IMG/VR virus record: IMGVR_UViG_3300035643_000004
Location: 1-47,000 of that record
Strand: one strand, 5' to 3'
DNA length: 47,000 nt
DNA from: a virus
The notes under the pieces were generated by a model. The model did not search any database. It was given only the letters and a program-made list of their open reading frames with translations, and was not told the DNA's origin. Below, piece after piece: positions 22,604 through 32,617 of the stretch (position 1 is the first letter of the stretch; every line of letters starts with the position of its first letter). The position numbers were made by a program, and so were the translations under genes.

Positions 22604-25600
22604 CGGTAAGACCCCCGAATGCTGAATTTTTTTTTGCCAGTCCGAAGTGGTTTTACTCCCTTGGGAAGCACATGCCTTGGAGGTGCGCCGCCGATCATGG
22701 TGAGATAGTCCCAGAAACCGTAATCGTGCGTTGTGTCGGTCAACATCCGAACCGCATTGGTGATACTGAACGGGATCGGCGCAGTATCCAAGACTATATG
22801 CCATGCGCCTTCTGCCGTACCCTTGAGAACTCCGGTTCCCCTTTTAACAATCTGGCGGCCCATCCAATCTCGGTTGGTTTCGAGTTGAATCGCAGTTCGC
22901 ACAACGGGACTGAGCTTATTGCCGATAGTGACTGCCGTACCTATGACTGCGCCGTATTCGGAGACGTTGTTCATAAACGTGATAAGGTCTTTTGGCGCGC
23001 CGGCGAAGAACATATTGGAGTAAACCTCACGTCCATGCTTGTCCTTGCCAATGTAGACTTCAGTGGGATGATTCGACGGCTGGCCTGAAACAGCGAGACT
23101 CATTGCTTGCGTCATGCCCATTCCAATAAGCGCAGACCGAATCCAGAAAGCTCGTGCTGCGGTTCCCGCAGGTCCACCCTCAAAAGCGTATTTCAGATTT
23201 AGAAAGTTCGAGAACGTCCAATCAGGTGCCAATAGAATCGCTTGTGCGACCGCACGAAAGTTTCTGCTCGCTCCCATCACTTCCCAATTCAATCCGCCGT
23301 AAACCGCATTGACTTCTCTTGCAATTCCTCGTTTGGCCGCAATCAGTTCATCAGAAGCAGCATCTGGATGCTTCGCCATCCATGCCGCCTTTTTCGTTGC
23401 GTAATCCATTACCTTGAACTTGCGCTGCATCACATCAAAAGTCTCATGGGTAAGCCATGCAGCAACGGCCTCTACCTGCTTTACGCCAGGAAGTTCCCGG
23501 AGCACATCTGTTCTTGAAGGAAAAGTCTTAGGCTGAACTGCTCGGTATGCTTCAACAGTCCTGCCAAGCACAGGAGTTTGTAGCCCGTTCCGTATTCCGT
23601 CTACCTCTTCGTCTTTGAATTCCGTAGATTCCATATCGGACATCCAAGATCGCATGAGACCACGTAATCCTTCATTACTCAAGGCTGAGATATTGAGTGC
23701 CTTCATGTGGAAGACGGATAATCCAAGCTCAGCAGCTTTAATATACATTTGTGCCGCGCGGAACGTCGAGAAACCCGGAACACTGAAAAGTGTCGCCCCT
23801 TCCAGGATCGGTCTCATCGCATCTCGCACCTTCGTGGGAACCATAAGCATTTGTAGCGCTTTTCTTGGTTCACCTGTTTCCTTGTCGATGTAAGGAATGA
23901 TGTTGCGAAAGAGTCCGATCCCAGGAGCAAGTTCGACCCAACCATCAGGAATGTTATCGGCGTTCTTGAATCCCCACTTGCCAAGTTCTGTTTCTTTGAG
24001 TTCATTGACAAACATACGGGTCGCAGCAGCGGTCGCGTGTTTTGAGCCGTAAATTGTCAGTGCATCAAGAGCATTAAGCGTTTGCGCTCTGACTTTACCC
24101 GTTTCCAGCGCATCAAGAACTGTTGGATACTTTCTTTCTTTGGCGAACCGGAGATATCGGCCAATTGCGGGACGCGGCAGAAATGTTGCCGCTGGTTCTT
24201 CTGGCTCTGTTTCTGGTCTAAGCAGGTGTGTGATGTATTCTTCGTTCGTAATTTGACTATCAAGGAAACCCAGTCGCTTACCTTCTTCAAGGCGAGTTTG
24301 AAAATACTCCGTCAGCCGCCGATCAGCTTCAAGTATCTGCGCTGTTGGATTCAGTGCTCTATCAATGATTGGAATGAGCTTCTTCAGTTTCGCAACGTCT
24401 CCTGCCTCGTAACGTGCTCGCCTTTCGGCAAGTTCTCCTGGTCGGTTTTTGAAATCGCGCACCAAACTCAATGCTTCTTGGTCGCGGTAGTCCGGTACGA
24501 GTTTGTGGAGAGAATCGGCCAGTTGATTCGTTTCGGCTATGCGCGCATCTCGGTTGCCCACGAAAAATGTTCTTAGTGCCTCTCCAAAGCGCGAACCTTC
24601 AGGTAGACCACGCTCAATTCTTTTGAGTCGTGTGCGTAAGTCTTTCAATTCAGCAGTAAGCGGAGCTAGACTCGGACCAGCTTCCTTGCCGTGGACCTGT
24701 CTTGCAGCTTCGTTGTAATCCTCAGAATGGAATTCTGCGCCTTCCCCTGCAATCCCTTGCCAGGCTTTGTATACTTCCGGCTCATTTTCCTCAACCCAAC
24801 TTCGAGCTTCTTCACGAGTCAGGAAATCTCTTTGAGGAGCAGCAAACCCACGCTCCGCTTCTGCTGGAGCTTCGCCTTCTGGGTACATTCTTTGGAGAAT
24901 GTCGGGATGCGTTTCTCCTGGTTCACCAGCTTCAACCCGCTCACCTATTCTGATCGCAGGTTTCAAGTTGCCTAAAGGCTCGTCTCCTTCTTCCATCGGT
25001 GGCGCAACCGAATCGGGATTGGCAAGCACCTCTGCGGGATGCACGCCTGCGCGTGCGTAAGTATTCTGAAGATAATCACGTGCTCCGCCGTATCCAAGTG
25101 TCCCAACATGAATTGCAGCAAACATTGCAGCGTTGTCGATAAAATCTCGCTTCGTAGGTACTCTTCCTTCAAGTAAACTTCCCACTGTCGTCATTGTCGC
25201 CAGTTCTGCCGCAGCTTTGTATAAACGGGGGCTGATATACCTACCGACAGCACCCGTAGCGACTGGCGCAACTTCTCCAGCCACTCCGAAAGCCGCCCCA
25301 GTCAATGCACCTTTGCCAGCTGCTTCAAATACATCCAGAATCTCACGGAAAGCCGAAATTTGCTTGCCATCGTACTTATCGACGAGCCATTGACGCATCG
25401 CTCTGGTTAGTCCAAAACCCCCAGCGCCAGCGCCGACGACCCCGCCCGAAATCGTCCCGACAACGGGAAATTCGGGTGTTCCAACTAAACCTCCAACAAA
25501 TGCCCCGCCTGCCATTCCAATCAGGTAGAATGGTAAGTCTCCCACCATTTGTCCAAACTCTTCAGTCCATCTCGCCAATTCATCATCCGATTCAAAAGGC

Positions 25601-25953
25601 TTAGGAATTTGGCCGTGATACCATTCGCCAATGATGGAGTCTTTCGTAATCCCTCTCCACCCCGCGCTCACATATTCACCCAGTTTTTCTCGCAACACAT
25701 CCGCAATGCCGTCATGGTACTCATAAGTATAACGGGGATGAATGTTAAGCATGTTCGCGTAGATGAGAGCATCGGTCGCTTTTCCCGCGTCTTTCAAATT
25801 GATAGATACAGGAACGCTTAGGTCGGACCCTACAGCCCTGGCAGATGGCGCAAGAGCTATAGGATTAGCTTGCTCCCATTGACTTGCTGGACTCGGAACG
25901 GGCGTAGCCGCTTCCCATTCTCTCTCTGTAACGGTTTGTGGCGAGTTTGACAT
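22600..25953 (-). CDS. Large internal virion (ejection) protein (1117 aa), T7 gp16 position
   Basis: The gene follows tail tubular B and two smaller internal proteins, which is the position of T7 gp16. Hydrophobic Gly-rich segments at about residues 140-175 (FYLIGMAGGAFVGGLVGTPEF...GGVVGAGAGGFGL) could insert in membrane. The rest is helical and charged. No transglycosylase motif is visible, unlike T7 gp16. The likely job is to leave the capsid and help form the DNA channel across the envelope. ATG 25953 overlaps the upstream TAA (TAATG). Confidence 0.65.
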   Translation of the reverse strand: MSNSPQTVTEREWEAATPVPSPASQWEQANPIALAPSARAVGSDLSVPVSINLKDAGKATDALIYANMLNIHPRYTYEYHDGIADVLREKLGEYVSAGWRGITKDSIIGEWYHGQIPKPFESDDELARWTEEFGQMVGDLPFYLIGMAGGAFVGGLVGTPEFPVVGTISGGVVGAGAGGFGLTRAMRQWLVDKYDGKQISAFREILDVFEAAGKGALTGAAFGVAGEVAPVATGAVGRYISPRLYKAAAELATMTTVGSLLEGRVPTKRDFIDNAAMFAAIHVGTLGYGGARDYLQNTYARAGVHPAEVLANPDSVAPPMEEGDEPLGNLKPAIRIGERVEAGEPGETHPDILQRMYPEGEAPAEAERGFAAPQRDFLTREEARSWVEENEPEVYKAWQGIAGEGAEFHSEDYNEAARQVHGKEAGPSLAPLTAELKDLRTRLKRIERGLPEGSRFGEALRTFFVGNRDARIAETNQLADSLHKLVPDYRDQEALSLVRDFKNRPGELAERRARYEAGDVAKLKKLIPIIDRALNPTAQILEADRRLTEYFQTRLEEGKRLGFLDSQITNEEYITHLLRPETEPEEPAATFLPRPAIGRYLRFAKERKYPTVLDALETGKVRAQTLNALDALTIYGSKHATAAATRMFVNELKETELGKWGFKNADNIPDGWVELAPGIGLFRNIIPYIDKETGEPRKALQMLMVPTKVRDAMRPILEGATLFSVPGFSTFRAAQMYIKAAELGLSVFHMKALNISALSNEGLRGLMRSWMSDMESTEFKDEEVDGIRNGLQTPVLGRTVEAYRAVQPKTFPSRTDVLRELPGVKQVEAVAAWLTHETFDVMQRKFKVMDYATKKAAWMAKHPDAASDELIAAKRGIAREVNAVYGGLNWEVMGASRNFRAVAQAILLAPDWTFSNFLNLKYAFEGGPAGTAARAFWIRSALIGMGMTQAMSLAVSGQPSNHPTEVYIGKDKHGREVYSNMFFAGAPKDLITFMNNVSEYGAVIGTAVTIGNKLSPVVRTAIQLETNRDWMGRQIVKRGTGVLKGTAEGAWHIVLDTAPIPFSITNAVRMLTDTTHDYGFWDYLTMIGGAPPRHVLPKGVKPLRTGKKKFSIRGSYR

Positions 25954-27695
25954 TACCGGATTGTTCCGTCTTGGTACTTACTGAGAATGCGTCCGTCTTT
26001 GGTTTGGCGCTGTTCTACGATCTGACCATGTTCCGTCCATTCTGAATATGGAGTTTGGATTGTTGGCATAGTCGCTCCGGAGATAGCTTCTCCCTCTTTG
26101 GGAGTTGCGAATCGTCGTGACCAAATCCTGTCAAACCACTGGCTGATAAAACTCTGGTTCACTCGGTCTGCTCTGGCTTTCAATTCTTTGCTCAGTTCGT
26201 CGGTTATTCCTTCTCCAGTCAAATGGTTTGCTTCTACAGTTCGTTCAAGCGTTTGAAGAAATTTCGACATCTCGATCTTGTTCGCATCAATTGTCAGATC
26301 ACCAAACGTGGGCGATGTCTGGACGATTGCAACAGCCTGCCTCCAAGCGGGGTCTGACTTGATGCTTGTAGTCTTAGCTAAGAAATTGTAATCAGCATGT
26401 GTCAGATCGCCAGCGTACTTCTGAAGTTCCTCTTCTGGGATGTAACCGCCGTGGGCGTCCATAAGAATCTTCTGCGCTAAGTCGGCACTTCTTACCTCAC
26501 GTTGCTCACGCTCAAATCTTCGCTGATCCATCGTGAGCATGAGTTTCTGTCTTTTGATTTGGTCGTCTGCCTGCACAATTGCAAGCCCAACATCCTCCTC
26601 GATCTGGCCGCTTTCTATCTGTTGTTCGATAGCTTGTATCTGTTGGGAGTTCAATGAGCCAGTCTCGGCTAGGAACTTAAAATGAGTGATGACTTCTCTA
26701 TTTGCCGTCGTAAGCGCTGCTCTCTGATCTTCTGCGCGCGCCCGCAACCGAGGCCGGACATAATCTTTGACTTTTTCAGGAATCGTGTTGTCCTGATCCA
26801 GTCGTTCGATTGCTTGACGCCAATCGGTCCTACCTGTTCTCGGGTCTTTCAACGTCACATCGTTTGAATCTTTGACCAGAATTGGATCACCTTGCGCTCT
26901 GACATCATCTTCATCCTTCAGTCTTTTGGCTTCTCGAAAGGCGACATTCAAATGCGCACGAAGTTCCTGAAAGCGTTTTTCCTCAAGTTCCTTAAAGTGC
27001 TCAGGATGTTGAGTGGTTTCATCAATCATAGTCTGAATTTGTGATGGATTTTGGCTTATAATTGCGTTCGTAATCCTGTGGTCCTGAGCGGCAGCATCAA
27101 GCCTGCGCATGTAGAGGGCGTGCTCTTTGGCAGTAATCCAGCCGCTTGATTCACCAGCCAAGGCCAAATGCTCAAAGTCTCCCCGGTCTCGCGCATAATC
27201 CTCTGGCGTAGTGTCATTAGCCATCTTAAAGGCGGCGTTCTCTTGCGCAAGCGTCAATTGCTCGATAAATTGCCCGCGCTGTAAGCTCAATTGGCGCATA
27301 AGGGTCAGATGGCGAGCGTCTTCGCCTACAGCGTCAACGTGAAGGTCAAGCGCACGCTTAACCATTGGGTCAGCATACTTTGGCTTTCCCTCATAGGAGT
27401 TTTTCAGATTGTCGATAAACGTCTGCGGATTCGGCAGGTTGTCAGGATCACCGGATTGCGAAAGTGTTTCCTGGAATTTGTTGTACGCTGCCTCGATCTC
27501 GTTCTTCGCTTTGGCAAGCGCCAAGTCAGCTTGTGCTCTTCTGATTCTCCCGGCAACTTCGACGCCGTAATCAGCTACAGCACCGAATTCTTGTCCAAGA
27601 TGGGCAAGTGTCTCCCCTGGTTCCGCCGCAATCTGCGGACTGATCTCCGGTGGAGGAACCAAACGAGGTGCCGTAACTGTGGGAACTTCAGCCAA
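25953..27695 (-). CDS. Internal virion protein (580 aa), T7 gp15-like position
   Basis: The product is almost entirely helical and charged with long heptad-like stretches (ERFEREQREVRSADLAQKILMD region), starting from a Pro-rich N-terminus. The gene order gp12-like, gp14-like, this, large protein mirrors T7 genes 12-14-15-16. It probably belongs to the ejection core. The start is a TTG at 27695 with a weak ribosome site. Confidence 0.65.
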   Translation of the reverse strand: MAEVPTVTAPRLVPPPEISPQIAAEPGETLAHLGQEFGAVADYGVEVAGRIRRAQADLALAKAKNEIEAAYNKFQETLSQSGDPDNLPNPQTFIDNLKNSYEGKPKYADPMVKRALDLHVDAVGEDARHLTLMRQLSLQRGQFIEQLTLAQENAAFKMANDTTPEDYARDRGDFEHLALAGESSGWITAKEHALYMRRLDAAAQDHRITNAIISQNPSQIQTMIDETTQHPEHFKELEEKRFQELRAHLNVAFREAKRLKDEDDVRAQGDPILVKDSNDVTLKDPRTGRTDWRQAIERLDQDNTIPEKVKDYVRPRLRARAEDQRAALTTANREVITHFKFLAETGSLNSQQIQAIEQQIESGQIEEDVGLAIVQADDQIKRQKLMLTMDQRRFEREQREVRSADLAQKILMDAHGGYIPEEELQKYAGDLTHADYNFLAKTTSIKSDPAWRQAVAIVQTSPTFGDLTIDANKIEMSKFLQTLERTVEANHLTGEGITDELSKELKARADRVNQSFISQWFDRIWSRRFATPKEGEAISGATMPTIQTPYSEWTEHGQIVEQRQTKDGRILSKYQDGTIR

Positions 27696-27704
27696 GGAAT
27701 AGCT

Positions 27705-27902
27705 CTAAGTCATATCAGGATTCCATACCGATCCAAACACCAGAACGTTGTTCTCCTTATCCACGACTGGGCAAGCGATCGCACCAGGAGGTCGAGGGCA
27801 ACCATGTGAAATCCTATCAGCGCAATCTTCGCACACATACTGTTCAGTGCCTTTTACCTTGAATAGCGGAGTAGATTCCTCCTTACACATCACACATTTC
27901 AT
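27705..27902 (-). CDS. Small zinc-ribbon protein (65 aa) within the virion operon
   Basis: MKCVMCKEE and YVCEDCADR provide two CxxC pairs 20 residues apart, a single zinc ribbon. The ribosome site GAGG is well placed before ATG 27902. It sits between the two smaller internal virion genes, so it may be a minor virion or assembly protein. Function is unknown. Confidence 0.55.
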   Translation of the reverse strand: MKCVMCKEESTPLFKVKGTEQYVCEDCADRISHGCPRPPGAIACPVVDKENNVLVFGSVWNPDMT

Positions 27903-27911
27903 GTTGATACC

Positions 27912-28361
27912 TCACGCCATAATGGTAGCCATCTGGCTACCTGATTTCGCCAAGCCAGCAAGGAACGTGCTGATACCACCGACGGTCCCGCTGAAAGCCA
28001 CCATCTTGCCGTAGTAACGCTGCAAGGCGGCTTCTTCGGTGCCAGCCAGATATTCGCTTTCTTGCTCTTTCGCACCTTGCACTGCGGTATGCGCCATTAC
28101 CAAAAGCGGTGAGCCGGAAGCAATATCCACACCTGCCGCAGCATACCGAGACGCCTGCTTACCCGTTAGAATAGCATATTGCGTCTCCGAGGTCTGCATT
28201 TCTTCTTGCATTCGCTGGAGGGTGACTGCGGCATTATAATCATAGGCGGCTTTCTTTTCCTGACCAGCTTCATACTCTCCCAAGCCCGACACCGCACTGG
28301 TCAGAGCGCCAAGTCCAGCAAAGCCCATCTGGAGATTTTTAAGTGTGAGCAGGTCGCCCAT
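27912..28361 (-). CDS. Internal core protein, T7 gp14-like (149 aa)
   Basis: The N-terminus has a Gly/Ala-rich helix (LQMGFAGLGALTSAVSGLGEYEAG), then a long charged helix, the turn AAAGVDIASGSPLLVMAHTAVQGAKE and a hydrophobic C-terminus (FSGTVGGISTFLAGLAKSG). This layout is typical of gp14-like internal proteins that enter the outer membrane at ejection. It starts within the stop of tail tubular B (TAATG). Confidence 0.65.
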   Translation of the reverse strand: MGDLLTLKNLQMGFAGLGALTSAVSGLGEYEAGQEKKAAYDYNAAVTLQRMQEEMQTSETQYAILTGKQASRYAAAGVDIASGSPLLVMAHTAVQGAKEQESEYLAGTEEAALQRYYGKMVAFSGTVGGISTFLAGLAKSGSQMATIMA

Positions 28362-30946
28362 TATCCCATCTCCGCAACGTCCAAACGCGGTATGACGCTT
28401 CTAAGTGTAAACGGAAACGGCTCGCCATGAACAATGGAAATCGTGGCCTCGTCCTCCCAATCTCCGTCCAAATCCCGCGTGATATTACCTGTGAACAAAG
28501 CTGGCGGTAATCCTTTGGCTCCAGACCCGTATGCCATCAGATGAAGATGTTGTTGGTCGTTTCCGTAGAGACCTCCAATTGAATCGCAAAGGCTGAAAGT
28601 CACGCGGGAGATTTTTTGTTTCTTGCCTTTAGAAGTTTGCTGAGGACTCCCGAGGGTGGGATTCATCGGCTCGATGATGGTCTGGAATGTCAACCCGATG
28701 GTCACGAGATTAGCGTAATATGCGAACGTCACTTGCCCATTTGAGGGCACCGTACCTTGCCAAATTTTCGCGCCATCTCCTAGTGCAACCGCGCTTTGAC
28801 CTTGGATGTACTGAAGACCCGTGACGGTGTTTGTCACTTGGCTCGCTGAGCCGCCTGACGTGTATGGATTCCAGCCAGTCGAGTCAATCCCTGACAACTG
28901 AAATGTGTTGCCGCTCACACCCGCGACCGTATACGCCGAAGCAGGATCGTTATTCACCTGAGTCATCCCTTGCACTCCGATGATTCTAACGCTCTGGCCG
29001 TTCTGCAACGTGTGTCCAGGTGCCGTCACTACACAGGGATTGGCTCGTGATATTCCCGTAATCGTGAAAGGTCCGACTCCTTGCCACTGAAGCCCGCAGT
29101 GGACGAAAAAGCTGTTTGACAATTCGTTGAAGAGTCCTTGCGGCATGAAATACTCGATATACCTTTGAGCAACGCCATTCACAGTGCGTTGCACTGAAAT
29201 CCATACTTGGTCTTCGGCTCCGTCTTGGCTTATGCAAGCTACCGATTCGATAATTCCATCGGTGACGATTCTGAACCAAGCAAAAACCTGATCCTCTCGC
29301 TCGTAAGTCAGACCGATAAGCTGGCCGTCCGCACGCACTGCCCAGAAGATGAAATACGGGTCACGCTGAAAGGCGGTTTGTACGATGCCCGATTGCGCCT
29401 CGGTAGGCCCAACCGTTATCTCACGGTTTAGTCGCGTAAGATCGGGGCCTTCCCACTGGTTTGTGACCCAGTTATAGATGAGCAATCTTACAATGTAGGT
29501 GGAGCGCGTAACCCAAATGATAGCGTCGTTTACCAGTTGCGGGGCTACTGCGCCGACGCCCATGCTTGTCTGCTTCGCTGCGGTCACATTAGTTTGAGAT
29601 AGTGCCGTGCCTGTAGGACTAAACATTGCCCAGACACCGCTTGCGGTTCCGAGCAGAAGCGCGCTGGGAGTGCCAATCATCCACCGAATCTGGTCAATCT
29701 GCTGGCTTACCAAAGTGAATTGAATGGCATAATCATCCTCATTGGGATCACAAATGAAATCGGGGAAATCGTCCTGAACACTGCCGTTCATCTGAGTGGG
29801 ATTATCTTCCGAACCGGCTAGGCAAAAGCGCTCTTGATAAAACGTAGCGCAAGCTGGATAGTTTCCCGCAGTATTAAAAAGCGGCGGAACTTTGACTGCG
29901 AAACCGCCGCCTTCATAAGCAAGAAACTTCGACGCGTCCAAGGCGCTACTGTTCACAACTGCACTAACGACAGCCGATAAACTTTGTCCCAAAACAGTGT
30001 ACTCAATTAAGTCTCCTACCTCATACCCAGTACCAGGATCACCAACGGAAGTCCCCGTTATGACCCAAATGCTGTCATAAACATTTTCGGCTGTGATGAC
30101 CACTGTCAGGTTCGTGCCGGATCCATTGGTCGTAGTTGCGTATGTTCCTGCTGGATTAGATGTGAAAGCTCCGCCAGAAGTATCGCTCAGAGCGGCTACC
30201 GGTCCACTTGGACTTACCCCAAGCGGTAAGAGTTGAAACGTCCACGGCGCACTCGCGCTCATATTAAACACGATAAATTGGCCTTCGTTCAGTTCGACCA
30301 TGCCAGCACAAAGGTTAATGTAAATTCGGTCGCCATTCGCAAATGGCGCAGTGCTGCTGCTACTCGCAAGCGTCACTTCGGCTGGAGCGGTTGCAGAAAT
30401 AGCACTGATACATTGACCGAGAGCACTGTAGCCAGTTTTTATGACATCCTGAGTGCCGTACAGCGAAAGAACGATATAAGTCCAGTTTGTATCAGAAATC
30501 CGATTCAAGGAAGCTGGCGGGTACTTTGGATGAAGAATGTAAAGAACATCAGCGCTCTGAGTTGATACGTCGAGGTCGAACAAATCAGCTTCCGCGTAAG
30601 GCGTTGAGACTACGACGGGCGAGCCACCGCTTTCAATTAGTCCGCCGTTCATCCAAATACGGATGCCCAGAGCGTAAAATTCGATAATAGCAGTCTGAAG
30701 AGTCGAAAATTGGAAAGGAACGAGTCTCGACTTGCCTGTTGTGGCCGTCCCTAGCGGTCCACCATTCCCGGCAATTCCTGCGAAGATTGTTCCGGGCATT
30801 TTCTTCGCACCGCCTTCGACAAGCGGAATGGCGTTTTCAAGAGTCCGGCAACCGGAGGCATATTTAGAAAGATCGCTTCGGCTCTCGATGAGCCTTGAAA
30901 ATTCGCCGCCATTAAAATTATTAACAAGAACATTGGCGCGAGCCAT
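28361..30946 (-). CDS. Tail tubular protein B / nozzle, T7 gp12-like (861 aa)
   Basis: The opening NNFNGGEFSRLIESRSDLSKYASGCRTLENAIPLVEGGAKKMPGT is the hallmark of the podoviral nozzle family. The middle has VSQQIDQIRWMIGTPSALLLGTASGVWAMF and a later segment typical of its propeller (YFIFWAVRADGQLIGLTYEREDQVFAWFR). An added module near residue 640 (PFTITGISRANPCVVTAPGHTLQNG) is an insertion common in phage virion proteins. It forms the distal tail tube and holds fibres. The ATG at 30946 is favoured over a TTG one codon upstream. Confidence 0.9.
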   Translation of the reverse strand: MARANVLVNNFNGGEFSRLIESRSDLSKYASGCRTLENAIPLVEGGAKKMPGTIFAGIAGNGGPLGTATTGKSRLVPFQFSTLQTAIIEFYALGIRIWMNGGLIESGGSPVVVSTPYAEADLFDLDVSTQSADVLYILHPKYPPASLNRISDTNWTYIVLSLYGTQDVIKTGYSALGQCISAISATAPAEVTLASSSSTAPFANGDRIYINLCAGMVELNEGQFIVFNMSASAPWTFQLLPLGVSPSGPVAALSDTSGGAFTSNPAGTYATTTNGSGTNLTVVITAENVYDSIWVITGTSVGDPGTGYEVGDLIEYTVLGQSLSAVVSAVVNSSALDASKFLAYEGGGFAVKVPPLFNTAGNYPACATFYQERFCLAGSEDNPTQMNGSVQDDFPDFICDPNEDDYAIQFTLVSQQIDQIRWMIGTPSALLLGTASGVWAMFSPTGTALSQTNVTAAKQTSMGVGAVAPQLVNDAIIWVTRSTYIVRLLIYNWVTNQWEGPDLTRLNREITVGPTEAQSGIVQTAFQRDPYFIFWAVRADGQLIGLTYEREDQVFAWFRIVTDGIIESVACISQDGAEDQVWISVQRTVNGVAQRYIEYFMPQGLFNELSNSFFVHCGLQWQGVGPFTITGISRANPCVVTAPGHTLQNGQSVRIIGVQGMTQVNNDPASAYTVAGVSGNTFQLSGIDSTGWNPYTSGGSASQVTNTVTGLQYIQGQSAVALGDGAKIWQGTVPSNGQVTFAYYANLVTIGLTFQTIIEPMNPTLGSPQQTSKGKKQKISRVTFSLCDSIGGLYGNDQQHLHLMAYGSGAKGLPPALFTGNITRDLDGDWEDEATISIVHGEPFPFTLRSVIPRLDVAEMG

Positions 30947-30958
30947 CAAAACCGTCCG

Positions 30959-31687
30959 TTAGTTCATGGTGTACTCGTAACTCAGGCGCAGGTGATCGGC
31001 GCAGCTAACTGGTGCGGTTGCCACCTCCCAAAAGACGTAATCTCCGCTCGCCACAGATGTCGCTGTAATGCCGCACGACGTAGCGCCCAAAGTCGTTGCA
31101 GCAGCCGTGCAGTTTGAGGAGGAAATTTCCACCGCGCTAGTCTTGGAAACACTCGTATTGTAGTAAACCGCGTAGGCTGGTTCGGTACTACATGAACTCG
31201 CCGGAACTTCTGTCAGCACCCACGCCGCGCGCACCGTGATCGCCTTGGTTGCATACATTATCCCGAGCAGGCTAGAGGTGGTTTCGGCTGGTAATGTGCT
31301 TCCCGTACTCCAGGCTTGTTCCTGGAGTCGAGGCGTCCCACCCGAACTCGAAATGTCGCCTTCTAGGACATAATTAGTCACGGCTGGGAATGTGGCACTG
31401 TAGTTTGTCGAGCTAGAATTCGCCGAAGTAAAAGTTGTCCCTCCAGTCGAGGAGCCGAGTAGGATAATGTCGCTGTTATTGAATGTCTTGGCAGCGGTGA
31501 TTGACTGCGCCACGTTCGTTACGTCGATGTTGGCACCAGCGAACGTAGACGCGCCAGTGCCACCGTTTGCAATCGGCAGAATACCCTGTATCTGAAGCAC
31601 TAGGTTAAGCTGCGTTGTGGACGCCAAGCCGAAGCAAAGTGCGAGCACAACGCCCGCTGAAATAAAGAGCCGAGAGAGGAATTTCAT
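30959..31687 (-). CDS. Secreted fibre-like protein with NGGTG motif (242 aa)
   Basis: The signal MKFLSRLFISAGVVLALCFGLA is followed by LNLVLQIQGILPIANGGTGAST. ILPxANGGTG is a recurring unit of phage tail fibres. The C-terminal part has Cys in SSCSTEP, SNC...TSC and VSC and ends in SYEYTMN. It is one of two adjacent fibres with related N-termini. It probably attaches to the tail tip near tail tubular B, whose gene follows. Confidence 0.7.
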   Translation of the reverse strand: MKFLSRLFISAGVVLALCFGLASTTQLNLVLQIQGILPIANGGTGASTFAGANIDVTNVAQSITAAKTFNNSDIILLGSSTGGTTFTSANSSSTNYSATFPAVTNYVLEGDISSSGGTPRLQEQAWSTGSTLPAETTSSLLGIMYATKAITVRAAWVLTEVPASSCSTEPAYAVYYNTSVSKTSAVEISSSNCTAAATTLGATSCGITATSVASGDYVFWEVATAPVSCADHLRLSYEYTMN

Positions 31688-31696
31688 TAGCTAACC

Positions 31697-32608
31697 TCAG
31701 TGGTTGTAGAACGCGGTAAAGAGGTTCGTACCCGAGGATGGGCACCCGCTAACCAGCGTAATTGTACTGCCAGAGATTGTATAATCGTTAGACGAACCCT
31801 TGGTCAAAAGCTGCCCGTTCTCGAAGAATAGTAGGTTAAGCGGTGTGTAAGTTAAACTCAGCGTGCCACTTGAGCAAGTCGGACTATCGGTTTGAAAGTT
31901 GATATTGATGGCTGTTTGTGGATTCTGTAACTCGAAACTTGTGCCGTCATATACCGCGCACGCTATCGCCGTAGTGGTCAGGTCACTAGCCGCTAGGGAA
32001 GCCCCGCCAACCTTGATAATTGTTTTAGCGGTTAGGCTGTTTACAGCGAGGGTTGGTCCAGAACCAGTGTTGGCTGCGGCTGGCATCCAGCAGACGTACA
32101 GACCAGCGGTTAAGGACGTAATTGCAGGCGAGAGAGTCAACGTTTGCGCTTGAGCGGTACCACCTCCCGCCGCATAGCCCATGCTGTCAAGATTGGCCTC
32201 CGTGGCCGCTATCAGTTGCTTGCTTGAATTTGTTCCCACCAAGGGAGCACTTACTGGGATGGCCGCGCCTTCGATCTGGCCAACCGTCGTACCGCATGAA
32301 CCAGCAGTGCTTGTGACATCTCCTGTAAGCGCAGGTTCCTGGGAACAGACAACGCTCGTGCCCGTTGTCATCACAGTCCCGGATGTAGGAAATGTAGCGG
32401 TTGAGTTCTGTCCGGTTCCACCATTCGCTGTGGGAAGGATTCCCTGAACCTGGGTTGTGAGGTTAATCTGAGTGGCTGCGCCAATCCCAAGTAAGCCAAG
32501 CACAAGAATGCAGAAAATGAAGAAAGGCCCAGGCGAGAAAGTTGCGTATTTTACTCCGCTCCCGTACCAAAATCTTCCTCTCGCATCCCGAAAAGACAGT
32601 AAACGCAT
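31697..32608 (-). CDS. Membrane-targeted or secreted fibre-like protein with NGGTG motif (303 aa)
   Basis: AGGAGG before ATG 32608 fixes the start. The first 30 residues (MRLLSFRDARGRFWYGSGVK) are soluble and basic, and then comes a hydrophobic segment GPFFIFCILVLGLLGIGAA, so this one may be a signal anchor. The mature part starts TQINLTTQVQGILPTANGGTGQ, nearly the same as the next gene. The tail of the protein (LFFENGQLLTKGSSNDYTISGSTITLVSG) is a fibre-type beta unit. Paired Cys are present. Confidence 0.7.
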   Translation of the reverse strand: MRLLSFRDARGRFWYGSGVKYATFSPGPFFIFCILVLGLLGIGAATQINLTTQVQGILPTANGGTGQNSTATFPTSGTVMTTGTSVVCSQEPALTGDVTSTAGSCGTTVGQIEGAAIPVSAPLVGTNSSKQLIAATEANLDSMGYAAGGGTAQAQTLTLSPAITSLTAGLYVCWMPAAANTGSGPTLAVNSLTAKTIIKVGGASLAASDLTTTAIACAVYDGTSFELQNPQTAININFQTDSPTCSSGTLSLTYTPLNLLFFENGQLLTKGSSNDYTISGSTITLVSGCPSSGTNLFTAFYNH

Positions 32609-32617
32609 TGGAGCCTC

